From assembly GCA_031363915.1 (NCBI GenBank), contig JANLVI010000009.1, positions 1 to 64,000 on the forward strand: 64,000 bases of DNA, in the 5' to 3' direction. Below are positions 25,542 through 34,111 of this stretch, piece by piece. The notes beneath the pieces were generated by a model. That model had not been told where the DNA came from, did no database searches, and saw nothing but the letters and a program-made list of their open reading frames with translations. Made by a program: the position numbers and the translations under genes. The stretch comes from JANLVI01 sp031363915. GTDB taxonomy: Bacteria > Vulcanimicrobiota > Vulcanimicrobiia > Vulcanimicrobiales > Vulcanimicrobiaceae. Numbering within the stretch: position 1 is the stretch's first letter; each line of letters starts with the position of its first letter.

Positions 25542-26255
25542 ATGCGGCTCGCCATTCTTCTTCTGGCCCCCTTTCTGCTCGCAACGGCACCCGACGAACC
25601 GGGTTCGAGCCGTGCGCGTGCCGTCGCGGTCCGCTACGCCGAGCAGTCGCACGGCGTCGTCCTCTTTCACGTCGCGACGCAAACCGAAATCCACGGCGGC
25701 CCGATCCATCGCACCGAGCAGTCCGAAGCGGTGTACCTCGCGCTCGACGGTGGTTTCGTACGGAAACGCTACCTGCACTTCCGCCAGAACGGGCGCGACC
25801 TAGACGCCCAGAATTTGAGCGAAAAAAGCGAGGAGACGGAGACGCCCCTGAGCCGGTTTGGTCTGCGTCTGCCGTATCTGCGCGCCACGCTGGGCGACTA
25901 CCGGTTCGACGCGCCGATCGATCGTGGCGAGACGATCGAAGTCCCGTTTCACGCTCTGGTCCGCGATCAATCGCACGGCGACGGCCGCATGCTCCTGAGT
26001 CGCGCAAGCGACCGTATCGAACGCATCGACGAAACTCCGGCGGTGATGCCACCGCGCGCGACCAGCGGCAGCGTAAGCATAATCTTCGGCCCGACGGTCG
26101 GCGACCGCTGGGATATCATCGAGATCGACCACGACTTCGCCGGGCACTTGGGTCCGCTCCGGGGCTCGTTGCACTCGATGACGCACTACGATCGTTACGT
26201 CCCGTACGCTGACGCCGCCCACGCATTAAGCGCACTGGCCGCCCCCGAAGGCTAG
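25542..26255 (+). CDS. Secreted hypothetical protein
   Basis: ATG at 25542 opens a signal peptide (RLAILLLAPFLLATA), giving 237 residues; the longer upstream frame is antisense to the isocitrate dehydrogenase gene and was not used. The mature part is beta-rich with no cysteine pairs or catalytic motif that I recognise: GVVLFHVATQTEIHGG, RFDAPIDRGETIEVPFHAL, IIFGPTVGDRWDIIEIDHDF. It is divergent from icd (138-base gap) and lies 35 bases before the BtuF-like gene. Function unknown. Confidence 0.7.
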   Translation: MRLAILLLAPFLLATAPDEPGSSRARAVAVRYAEQSHGVVLFHVATQTEIHGGPIHRTEQSEAVYLALDGGFVRKRYLHFRQNGRDLDAQNLSEKSEETETPLSRFGLRLPYLRATLGDYRFDAPIDRGETIEVPFHALVRDQSHGDGRMLLSRASDRIERIDETPAVMPPRATSGSVSIIFGPTVGDRWDIIEIDHDFAGHLGPLRGSLHSMTHYDRYVPYADAAHALSALAAPEG

Positions 26256-26290
26256 GCCGGATTCGCTCTTCTCGATGCGAAGAGGGCAGC

Positions 26291-27259
26291 ATGAGTGGAA
26301 TCGTCAGCCTCTTGCCGAGCGCAACAGAAATTCTCTTCGCCATCGGTGCGGGCGAACGTGTCGTCGGAGTAACGCACGAGTGCGACTATCCGGAAGCAGC
26401 GCGCACGCGACCCGCGCTGACGCGCTCGGCGCTGCCGGATGAATTGCAGACGCATCTGGGAGCCGAGCGCAGCGGCATTCCGATCGCGCAGCGCTCGGCG
26501 CTGATCAACCGCCACGTCACCGCGAGCGTCCATGCGGGTTCGAGTCTCTATTTTCTGGACGACGCGTTGCTCGCATCGCTCGCTCCCGATTTGATCGTCA
26601 CGCAAGAACTCTGCGCGGTCTGCGCGGTCTCCTACGACATCGTTGCGACGGCCGCGCGGCGTCTGTCTGGCGACCCGCGCGTCGTCTCGCTCGAACCATC
26701 GAGCCTCGAGGACGTCTTCTCCACGATCCTCACCTTGGGCGACCTCGCCGGGGCGCGCGCGGGCGCAGACGCGCTGGTTCGCGGCTTACGCGAACGGATG
26801 ATTCGCTTGCGCGAACGCGTACAGGCGCGCACGAGACGGCCGCGTACGTTGGTCCTCGAATGGACCGATCCGCCGATGAGCGGCGGACACTGGACGCCCG
26901 GACTCATCGAGGCAGCAGGCGGCACACCCGTCCTCGCGCATCCCGGCGCGAATTCACAGGCGATCTCTTGGGAAGCAATCGCCGCAGCCGATCCGGACGT
27001 CGCGATCGTCGCGCCGTGCGGTTACGACCTGGCGCACGCGCGCGAAGCGATCGCCGAACTCGACACGGTTCCGCAGTGGCGCGCGTTACGCGCGCGATCC
27101 ACCGGGCGCGCGTACGCAATCGACGGCAACGCATACGTAAATCGCCCCGGACCGCGTCTGGTCGATACGGCCGAACTCTTTGCCGCCGCAATTGCGGGTG
27201 ACGATTCGTTCGACCGCACGGCGATCGAGCGCATCCCCGCGGCTAGTGCGAGCCGTTGA
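26291..27259 (+). CDS. Cobalamin-binding BtuF-like protein
   Basis: 322 residues of the class III periplasmic-binding fold: IVSLLPSATEILFAIGAGERVVGVTHECDYP, LAPDLIVTQELCAVC, and AIAAADPDVAIVAPCGYDL. These match bacterial proteins annotated as BtuF-like cobalamin-binding proteins. No signal peptide is visible from ATG 26291, so it may be cytosolic or exported by another route. Nearby cobT, cobS and cobC-like genes support a corrinoid link. No permease or ATPase accompanies it. It overlaps the convergent ppa stop by 17 bases. Confidence 0.75.
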   Translation: MSGIVSLLPSATEILFAIGAGERVVGVTHECDYPEAARTRPALTRSALPDELQTHLGAERSGIPIAQRSALINRHVTASVHAGSSLYFLDDALLASLAPDLIVTQELCAVCAVSYDIVATAARRLSGDPRVVSLEPSSLEDVFSTILTLGDLAGARAGADALVRGLRERMIRLRERVQARTRRPRTLVLEWTDPPMSGGHWTPGLIEAAGGTPVLAHPGANSQAISWEAIAAADPDVAIVAPCGYDLAHAREAIAELDTVPQWRALRARSTGRAYAIDGNAYVNRPGPRLVDTAELFAAAIAGDDSFDRTAIERIPAASASR

Positions 27260-27812
27260 GCGAAGGTAAGGACTGACCGCTCTCGGTGAAACGCGCGGCC
27301 GATTCGGAGATGATCTTGCGCGCCGACGAGGCGTCTTCCCAACCGTGTGTGCTCGTTTTCTTGCCTTCAAGGGTCTTGTACGTATCGAAGAAGTGTTCGA
27401 TCTTGCGCAGGGTATGACCGAAGATTTGCGTGTAATTGTGAATGTCCGCGTAGTCGGGCTCACCAACAGGAACCGCTAAGATCTTATCGTCGACATCCCC
27501 GCCATCCATCATCTTGAGGACGCCGATCGCACGGGCGGCGACGAGGCAGCCGGAAAACGTCGCTTCAGAGACGAGGATGAGCACGTCGAGCGGATCGCCG
27601 TCGAGCGCAAGCGTTTGCGGCACGAAGCCATAGTCGCCGGGATAGAAAATCGACGAGTGCAATGCGCGGTCGAGACGAAAAATATCGAGCTGCTTATCGT
27701 ACTCGTACTTATTGCGCGAACCTTGCGGGATCTCGACGACTACGTTGATTTCTTCGGGCGCGTTGTCGCCAATTGGAAGAACGAGACGGTTTTTACGGAC
27801 ATCCAAAGTCAT
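27243..27812 (-). CDS. ppa: Inorganic pyrophosphatase (family I)
   Basis: Hydrolyses diphosphate released by biosynthetic reactions, cytosolic. From ATG 27812 the protein has 189 residues. Family I marks: VVVEIPQGSRNKYEYDK, SSIFYPGDYGFVPQT, the metal site DGDPLDVLIL and KILAVPVGEPDY, then HFFDTYKTLEGK. It is 43 bases downstream of cobS; cobamide assembly and many other pathways release PPi. It is a single complete copy in this window. Confidence 0.94.
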   Translation of the reverse strand: MTLDVRKNRLVLPIGDNAPEEINVVVEIPQGSRNKYEYDKQLDIFRLDRALHSSIFYPGDYGFVPQTLALDGDPLDVLILVSEATFSGCLVAARAIGVLKMMDGGDVDDKILAVPVGEPDYADIHNYTQIFGHTLRKIEHFFDTYKTLEGKKTSTHGWEDASSARKIISESAARFTESGQSLPSLNGSH

Positions 27813-27855
27813 AGCATGCGGCGGTTCTCGCCGTAGTGACGGGCGGCCTTGCTCG

Positions 27856-28590
27856 CTACCACACGGCGAGGGCGAGTGCGATCCCGGCCTCGCAGCAAAC
27901 GATGATGAAACCGTACACGTCACCGACGAGTCCGCCGCCGAGGCGGCGTTTGAGGCGCTCGCCAAGCAGCAGCGCGACGAGCGTCGCGGCAAGTAAGATG
28001 AGCGGTGCGTGCCAGCCGATGATCGCCCCAAGGCCCACGCAGAGCACGATCGCAAGCGCCACGACGGCACGCGAGGGGGTCGTCTCGAAGACGCGAGTCA
28101 GCGCACCCGCGCGCGCATACGGGACGCGATACGCGTTGAGGACCGCTCCGAATCGAGCGCTTGCGGCCGCAAAAGCGCAATCGACCGGCAGCATCGCGGT
28201 TGGCAGCGACCACAGCGCCGCAAGCCAAAGGGCCGCGAGCACCAGCACGTTTGCAATCGCGAAAGTACCGTGTCGCGGATCTTTCAAAATCTCCAGACGC
28301 CGCTCGACGGAAACCGAGGCGAAGAGCGCGTCGGACGAATCGAGAAACCCGTCGAGATGAATCGCACCCGTGAGCAGCACGAGGAGCGCGAAGGCGACCG
28401 CGACGACGATGGCGTGCGGCGCAACGAACGAAAGGCCGTACGCCGCGCAGCCTGCGAGCGCACCGATCAGTGCACCGACAAACGGCAGATAGGCGAGCGC
28501 GTCGGCGTCGGGCGCGGGGCCAGCGGCGAAGCGACCGACGGGAAGAATCGAAAAATACGAAACCGCCGTTATGAGTGCGCGCAGCGGCAC
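27856..28590 (-). CDS. cobS: Adenosylcobinamide-GDP ribazoletransferase
   Basis: Membrane enzyme joining adenosylcobinamide-GDP and alpha-ribazole to give adenosylcobalamin, the last assembly step. 244 residues, six to seven hydrophobic helices, with the metal-binding motif GAIHLDGFLDSSDAL and DPRHGTFA diagnostic of CobS. GTG at 28590 shares its G with the cobT stop (TAGTG), so they are coupled. Only late steps of cobalamin synthesis are in the window, so this could be salvage or part of full synthesis elsewhere. Confidence 0.93.
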   Translation of the reverse strand: MPLRALITAVSYFSILPVGRFAAGPAPDADALAYLPFVGALIGALAGCAAYGLSFVAPHAIVVAVAFALLVLLTGAIHLDGFLDSSDALFASVSVERRLEILKDPRHGTFAIANVLVLAALWLAALWSLPTAMLPVDCAFAAASARFGAVLNAYRVPYARAGALTRVFETTPSRAVVALAIVLCVGLGAIIGWHAPLILLAATLVALLLGERLKRRLGGGLVGDVYGFIIVCCEAGIALALAVW

Positions 28591-29663
28591 TAGACGGTTT
28601 GCGGCGCCGCCGGCTCTTTGCCCGCGACTCCCGCTTCTTCGAACGTCTGCATCTCCGCAACCATGCGCGCTGCGGCCTCGACGATGGGAAAGGCAAGCGC
28701 GGCGCCGCTCGCCTCACCCAGGCGCAGATCGAGATCGAAGAGCGGATCGAGGCCGAGCGCGGCAAGTGCGAGTGCGTGGCCGGGTTCTTGCGAGCGGTGC
28801 GCCGCGATACAGTAGTCGATCGACGCGGGTGCGATACGCGCGGCGATGAGCGCCGCGGCGCTGACGATAAAGCCATCGAGCAGCACCGGAATTCGAGCAC
28901 GTGCCGCGCACAGCAACACGCCCGCAAGACCGACGATTTCGTAGCCGCCGACTTCGCTTGCAATCTCATCCCAGGTGAAATCGTGACAGCGCGCGAGGCC
29001 GCGTTCGATCGATGCGATCTTGATTGCAAGACGCGCGTCGTCGATTCCAGTACCACGTCCGACGACCTCACGAACGGGTTTACCGGTGAACGCTGCGACG
29101 ATTGCTGCGGCGCTCGTCGTGTTGCCGATCCCCATCTCGCCCAGGGCGATGATGTCGAAGGGTTTGCGTTCCATCACCTCATCGAACGCCGCGATTCCCG
29201 CGGCGATCGTATAGTCGAGATCATCGCGTTTGATCGCGGGCGTGCGCGCGAGATTAAACGTGCCGTAGCCGACGTTCACATCGAGCAGCGCGGGATGCGG
29301 AGCGAGAGCTTCGCGCACGCCGAAGTTGGCAACGTAGACGTCCGCATCGACGGCGCGCGCGAACGTATTGATCGCAGCAAAACCCGCCAGAAATCCGCCG
29401 ACCATTTGCGCGGTGACCTCGGGCGGGTACGCGCTCACACCCTCGGCGGCGACACCGTGATCGCCCGCGCCGATCAGGATCGCTCGCCGCTGGAAAAACT
29501 GCGTCGGCGTCCCCCCCGTTATCGAACAAAGTCGTACTGCCAGGGCTTCGATTTTCCCAAGACTTCCTATGGGTTTCGTGAGCGAATCGAGGCGCTCGCG
29601 CGCTGCCGCGGCAACGGCCGGGTCGACGGGGACGATTTGAGCGCGAAAATCGAGCGGATTCAT
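28590..29663 (-). CDS. cobT: Nicotinate-nucleotide-dimethylbenzimidazole phosphoribosyltransferase
   Basis: Activates the lower-ligand base, making alpha-ribazole-5'-phosphate from nicotinate mononucleotide and dimethylbenzimidazole. 357 residues with family marks TKPIGSLGKIEALA, GAGDHGVAAEGVSAYP, ALGEMGIGNTTSAAA and the catalytic glutamate in LRLGEASGAALAFP. Length is normal. It starts 42 bases after the phosphatase gene and overlaps cobS by one base. Confidence 0.95.
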   Translation of the reverse strand: MNPLDFRAQIVPVDPAVAAAARERLDSLTKPIGSLGKIEALAVRLCSITGGTPTQFFQRRAILIGAGDHGVAAEGVSAYPPEVTAQMVGGFLAGFAAINTFARAVDADVYVANFGVREALAPHPALLDVNVGYGTFNLARTPAIKRDDLDYTIAAGIAAFDEVMERKPFDIIALGEMGIGNTTSAAAIVAAFTGKPVREVVGRGTGIDDARLAIKIASIERGLARCHDFTWDEIASEVGGYEIVGLAGVLLCAARARIPVLLDGFIVSAAALIAARIAPASIDYCIAAHRSQEPGHALALAALGLDPLFDLDLRLGEASGAALAFPIVEAAARMVAEMQTFEEAGVAGKEPAAPQTV

Positions 29664-29705
29664 GGCCCAAGTCTACGGCATCGGGGGCGGCGACGCCCGT
29701 CGAAC

Positions 29706-30320
29706 TTAGTCGGCGGCGGCGGCCTCGATAGCGCTTGCATTGAGCGAGACCAGGCACCAGGTCGATCCGTCACCGACGAACCGCGTGACGCTCGCCGGAT
29801 TGAAACGCACGTTCAGCGCAGCATCACCCGGTTCGCGTAAGAGCACGCGGACGAGTGCGTGCATGACCCCGGCGTGCGCGACGACGAGGACGCGCTCGGG
29901 CGTGTCGGCCGCGATCCGTCCGATGAACGATCCGACGCGCGCGACGACCTCGTCGAACGATTCGCCGCCCTCGGGCGTGAGATAGCGGGGTTTCGTCTCG
30001 TGTGCGTCATCGAGTTCGGGGTGCTTGGCGACGATCTCATCCCACGTGAGACCTTCCCACGTTCCGAACGCCATCTCGATGAGATCGGGATCGGTCTGCA
30101 ACGGCGGGCCGCTTCGAGCGGCGAGGACCGCGCGCGCTGTTTCCTGCGCGCGCGAAAGCGGGCTTGCGTAGGCGCGATCGAAATCGTCGCCCGCAAGAAA
30201 AACCGCGAGGGCCTGCGCTTGCGCACGGCCCTCGTCATCGAGCGGGATGTCGGATCGTCCCTGAAAACGTCGCACGCTATTCCAAGCAGTGCGGCCGTGG
30301 CGAACGCAGACGAGTTCCAT
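29706..30320 (-). CDS. cobC: Histidine phosphatase, probable alpha-ribazole phosphatase
   Basis: 204-residue histidine phosphatase: catalytic RHG in VCVRHGRTAWN, GRSDIPLDDEGRAQA, ASPLSRAQETA, the acid residue in EMAFGTWEGLTWDEI and the second histidine in VVAHAGVMHALV. In this family function is set by context. Lying directly upstream of cobT and cobS, it most likely dephosphorylates alpha-ribazole-5'-phosphate, but a phosphoglycerate mutase-like role cannot be excluded. Confidence 0.8.
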   Translation of the reverse strand: MELVCVRHGRTAWNSVRRFQGRSDIPLDDEGRAQAQALAVFLAGDDFDRAYASPLSRAQETARAVLAARSGPPLQTDPDLIEMAFGTWEGLTWDEIVAKHPELDDAHETKPRYLTPEGGESFDEVVARVGSFIGRIAADTPERVLVVAHAGVMHALVRVLLREPGDAALNVRFNPASVTRFVGDGSTWCLVSLNASAIEAAAAD

Positions 30321-30332
30321 CGCCGGCCTTCA

Positions 30333-30926
30333 TCACTTCGGCAGGTTCGGTTTCCCTTCGTGTGCGACGAGTAAGTCGTGCATGTCGCTCGCGTGCTCTT
30401 CCTCGACGCTGAGGATCCCTTCGAGCATGACGCGCGTGGTAGGATCTTTGTCGCCGAAGAATCGGATCAGTTCGCGATAGTGGTCGACGGCGATTCGCTC
30501 GGCGACGTAATTCTCACGAATCATGTCGACCAGATTATCGCCTTCGACAAATTGCGAGGCCGACCGCTTGGTAAGCGTGTCGGGGTTGAAATCCGGCGTA
30601 CCACCGAGCTGATTGATGCGCTCGGCGACCGCCATCATGTGTTCTTGTTCTTCTTTTGCATGCTGGGCGAATTCGGCTTTGACACCTTCGCTCGAGAGGC
30701 CGGTCGCCGCGACGGAGTGCATCGTGTAGCGCAAGACGCACACGATCTCCGTTGCGAGGACGGATTGCAATATCTCGATGGTTTGCTTGGCATCCATCCC
30801 GTACGTCTCGGTAAGGTTGCCCGTGGTCAGATGCTTGCGTGCGCGATCGCGCAACATCTTCACATCGCTCAGAAACGGCTCTTTTGCCGTCGTATTGTTG
30901 GTGGTCGTGCTGGCAGCCAAAAACAT
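30333..30926 (-). CDS. Ferritin-like (bacterioferritin/Dps-type) protein
   Basis: 197 residues forming a four-helix ferritin-like core after an N-terminal extension of about 45 residues. Candidate diiron ligands: Glu in LATEIVCVLRY, EFAQHAKEEQEHM, Glu in ENYVAERIAVDHY and VEEEHASDM. It should store or detoxify iron in the cytosol. ATG 30926 sits very close to a GGGAG sequence, so TTG at 30920 is an alternative start. It lies between DUF429 (26-base gap) and the phosphatase gene (12 bases), in the minus-strand cobalamin run. Confidence 0.8.
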   Translation of the reverse strand: MFLAASTTTNNTTAKEPFLSDVKMLRDRARKHLTTGNLTETYGMDAKQTIEILQSVLATEIVCVLRYTMHSVAATGLSSEGVKAEFAQHAKEEQEHMMAVAERINQLGGTPDFNPDTLTKRSASQFVEGDNLVDMIRENYVAERIAVDHYRELIRFFGDKDPTTRVMLEGILSVEEEHASDMHDLLVAHEGKPNLPK

Positions 30927-30952
30927 ACTCCCGTCGGTTGCGTACGAGCCTT

Positions 30953-31705
30953 CTACCCGCTCCTTTGCTCGGTAAACACGGCCCGATCCGGAACCACGAT
31001 ATAGCCCTCGGCGAGGTTGCCGAAGATCCGAGCGTGCGGCGGCGCGCTTCCCCAACACCATACAAACGAGGCGATATAGGCGCAGCTGAGCGCGTCGAGC
31101 GTATCGTCCCAGCGTTTGTAACCGCGCATCCCAACCCTCGCGGGGATACGTTCGTCAAGCACGAGAGGCGGATCGGCTCGAGCGAGCGTCGCAAGAGCCC
31201 CGCGGTAGCGCTCCCACTCAGCGAGGACATCAGGCCAGGGCCGTGCCTTCTTCTTGTACTTGAAAATGCCAGGCAAATCGAAGAGCCGCACGTGGGCCGG
31301 GTGCGGGAAGACTTCGATCGCTACCGTGCGCGGATCGCGCGGCACAATCTGCGGCGTCTCGACCACGCCGTCCGCGGCCAGTTCGGCGATGAACCGCGCC
31401 GCGCGGCCACCGTCGGGGAAGCGTGCGAGGTTCGCGGGATGCGGCCCCGCCCCGTAGCGCCCGAAGACCGACCGCAACTCGTTTTCCGCGCGCCGGGCAC
31501 CGCCGGGGTTGCGGACGATCGTCGGCATGTCTATCCCGATCACGCCGCACGAACCGCGCCACATTCGGATCCAGCTGAGCACGTCGTCATCAGAACGCAG
31601 ATCCGCGCGTGCATCGAGAATCGTTCCGGCCTCGTCGATCGCCGCCAGGCCCGATGGATTACGATCGGACCAGGCCAGGTCCAGTCCCAGAAAGCGTGCG
31701 GTCAC
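30953..31705 (-). CDS. DUF429 family protein (predicted RNase H-fold nuclease)
   Basis: 250 residues from GTG 31705, chosen so the protein begins just before the first acidic strand, FLGLDLAWSDRNPSG. Further marks: GVIGIDMPTIV with a second acidic residue, TVAIEVFPHPAHV, and DTLDALSCAYIASF with the third. This is the DUF429 pattern, thought to have an RNase H-like catalytic core. The role is unproven. A TTG start at 31735 would add ten residues. Confidence 0.75.
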   Translation of the reverse strand: MTARFLGLDLAWSDRNPSGLAAIDEAGTILDARADLRSDDDVLSWIRMWRGSCGVIGIDMPTIVRNPGGARRAENELRSVFGRYGAGPHPANLARFPDGGRAARFIAELAADGVVETPQIVPRDPRTVAIEVFPHPAHVRLFDLPGIFKYKKKARPWPDVLAEWERYRGALATLARADPPLVLDERIPARVGMRGYKRWDDTLDALSCAYIASFVWCWGSAPPHARIFGNLAEGYIVVPDRAVFTEQRSG

Positions 31706-31759
31706 GAACTGCTCGTTCGCCGTGGGGACAAGCAAACCGTTAGCGAACGCTTGCCGCCG

Positions 31760-34111
31760 ATGGGTTTGTTACCCGCGACCGGCCTACCGACCGATTCCGC
31801 ACGATTGCGGATCATTTACGCCATCCAGCGGATGCTCTCAGCAGCCGATGACGAGGCGGCGCTCGTTCGTGACGCCTGCCAAGTCCTCGCCAGTTCGGGC
31901 CTCTATCTGATGGTCGGCATCGGTGTCGCCGAACCCGACGGCTCGGTCCGCATGATGGCATCGTCGAGCAGTACGCACGATCTCTTCGCCGCCGAGAGCC
32001 CGCACGCACGCTGGGATGCAACGCCGCTCGGCAACGGCGTGATCGGCCAAGCGATTCGCACCGGGCTACCCACGACGATGCCGACGAGCGATAGCGCGTG
32101 GGACCCTTGGCGCATGACTGCCGGTCATCTCGTGCGATCGGTCGCCGCGTTTCCCTTCGGTCTGGACGATACGGTCGGCGCCGTAATCATTCAGAGCTCG
32201 GCCGGAAAATTCGTCAGCGAAGAGATCGAATTGATCTCGGGCCTCGCACACGACATCGGCCGCACGCTCGAAAATCTCCGGATGCGTCTATTGATCGCAT
32301 CCGAACGCGATCGTGCCCGGCGCAGCGAAGAGCGGCTTGCAGCGCTGTGGAAGCTCACGATCACGCGAGACTTCGATCTCGATTCGCAAGCGCAAGCGAT
32401 CATCTCGGAGGGCGTCGCGACGCTGGGCTTCGACTGGGGCACGATCGGCCGCGTCGAAGGCGCGACACTCTTCCTCGATTTCGTCGTCAGCGAACTCGAC
32501 CGTCCGCGAGCGGGCGAGGCGATTCCGCTTTCGACCGCACTCAGCGGTGATGCGATCGCCGCGGGGCGCACCGTCATCTGGGACGACTTACTGAGCGACT
32601 CCCGCCATCGCGATTCGATACCCGTAATCGAACACGGTCTGCGTGCGTTTACCGCAACACCGTTCTACGTCAGCGGCCGGCTGTACGTCCTCAATTTTGG
32701 TGCGAACGAGCGCGTTCGCCGCCCGCTCATCGACGATGACCGATCGTACATCGACCTACTCGTCGCATTTTTCTCACGCGCGCTGCAGCGGCGTGACGAC
32801 GAAGCCCAGATTCGCTACCTCCGCAATCACGATCCCCTCACCGGCCTACCCAATCGCGAGCGATTTCTCGAACGTCTCGACGCCCACATCGAACGTGCCC
32901 AGCGCTCGCACACGCGCTTCGTGCTCTTCAACCTCGACGTCGATCGCTTTCGCACCACCATCGAAGATTACGGCGCACAGTTTGCCGATGAGGTCATCGC
33001 CGAACTCAGCCGACGACTCTCGACCCTGATGCGCGAGGGGCAAGAACTTTTCCGCAACAGCGGCGATTCGTTTACGATTCTGTTCCCGGAACTTACTGCA
33101 CCCGAACAAGCCGATGCGCTCGCGCGCGCAGCGGTCGAGGCGGTCGCGATTCCACTGCACGCGGGCGAACACGAAATCACGATCTCCGCGAGCGTCGGGA
33201 TGGCGCTGTATCCCGATGACGGAACGAGTTCGCACACTCTGACGATGGCGGCTACGACCGCGCTCACGCGCGCGAAGCGCGACGTCTCACGCGAATACCG
33301 CTTCTTCTCGCGCGATCTCGACGATCGTTTGAGTCGGCGCCGCCGACTCATCGACGAATTGCACGGTGCGGGCGCGCGCGGCGAGTTCGTACTGCATTAC
33401 CAGCCGTGGATCGATCTGTCGGATTACGGTGTCGGCGGCTGCGAGGCGCTCGTGCGCTGGGAACACCCGCGGCTGGGTCTGGTCGAACCGGATGACTTCA
33501 TCACCATCGCCGAGGAAACCGATCTCATTCATGAAGTCGGACGCTGGGTTTTCGCGCAAGCGGCCCGCACGGCAGCCGCCGCATCGCAGAGCGGATCGCC
33601 GCTCGTCATCGCGATCAATCTTTCGGCGCGTCAATTCACGAACCCCGAGCTCATCGGCGAACTCAAAGACGCGATCAACGCGTCGGGCGCCGATCCGCAC
33701 ACACTCGAAATCGAAGTGACCGAGAGTTTCACCATGCGTGACCCGATGCGCGCAGCCGCCGTGCTCACGAACCTGCGCGAAATGGGCCTGCGCATCGCGC
33801 TCGATGATTTCGGGATCGGGCACTCGTCGCTCGGGTACCTCAAGCACTTACCGGTCGACATCATCAAGATCGACCGCAGTTTCGTCAGCGGAATCCCCCG
33901 CGAGGCTGCCGACGCTGCGATCGCGCGCGCCGTCATCGCACTCGCGCAATCGATCCGCTGTGAGGCCCGCGCTGAAGGCGTCGAGAATCACGATCAGGCG
34001 ATATGGCTTGCAGCCGCCGGCTGCCGCACCGCGCAGGGCTTTTGGATATCGCGACCGCTTCCGCAAGCAGAGTTACACGACTGGCTTCGCGAACGCAAGA
34101 CACGCGCATGA
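31760..34111 (+). CDS. GAF-GAF-degenerate GGDEF-EAL protein
   Basis: 783-residue cytosolic protein. Two GAF-like regions (about 10-170 and 185-330) precede a GGDEF-fold domain whose active site reads SGDSF at about 434-438 instead of GGDEF, so cyclase activity is unlikely. The EAL domain is intact: CEALVRWEHP (EAL at about 562-564), AINLSARQF, EIEVTESF, LDDFGIGHSSLGYL and EGVENHDQ. It is probably a c-di-GMP phosphodiesterase. ATG 31760 was chosen; the frame is open far upstream but that part is antisense to DUF429. Its TGA overlaps the next gene (ATGA). Confidence 0.88.
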   Translation: MGLLPATGLPTDSARLRIIYAIQRMLSAADDEAALVRDACQVLASSGLYLMVGIGVAEPDGSVRMMASSSSTHDLFAAESPHARWDATPLGNGVIGQAIRTGLPTTMPTSDSAWDPWRMTAGHLVRSVAAFPFGLDDTVGAVIIQSSAGKFVSEEIELISGLAHDIGRTLENLRMRLLIASERDRARRSEERLAALWKLTITRDFDLDSQAQAIISEGVATLGFDWGTIGRVEGATLFLDFVVSELDRPRAGEAIPLSTALSGDAIAAGRTVIWDDLLSDSRHRDSIPVIEHGLRAFTATPFYVSGRLYVLNFGANERVRRPLIDDDRSYIDLLVAFFSRALQRRDDEAQIRYLRNHDPLTGLPNRERFLERLDAHIERAQRSHTRFVLFNLDVDRFRTTIEDYGAQFADEVIAELSRRLSTLMREGQELFRNSGDSFTILFPELTAPEQADALARAAVEAVAIPLHAGEHEITISASVGMALYPDDGTSSHTLTMAATTALTRAKRDVSREYRFFSRDLDDRLSRRRRLIDELHGAGARGEFVLHYQPWIDLSDYGVGGCEALVRWEHPRLGLVEPDDFITIAEETDLIHEVGRWVFAQAARTAAAASQSGSPLVIAINLSARQFTNPELIGELKDAINASGADPHTLEIEVTESFTMRDPMRAAAVLTNLREMGLRIALDDFGIGHSSLGYLKHLPVDIIKIDRSFVSGIPREAADAAIARAVIALAQSIRCEARAEGVENHDQAIWLAAAGCRTAQGFWISRPLPQAELHDWLRERKTRA

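Noticed and set aside
26256..30332. Cobalamin riboswitch near the cob genes
   Set aside because: Gaps between these genes are at most about 45 bases, too short for the element, and no B12-box-like sequence stood out.
30839..31759. Upstream extension of the GAF/GGDEF/EAL frame by over 300 codons
   Set aside because: This part is antisense to DUF429 and has no recognisable domain; ATG 31760 marks the true protein.
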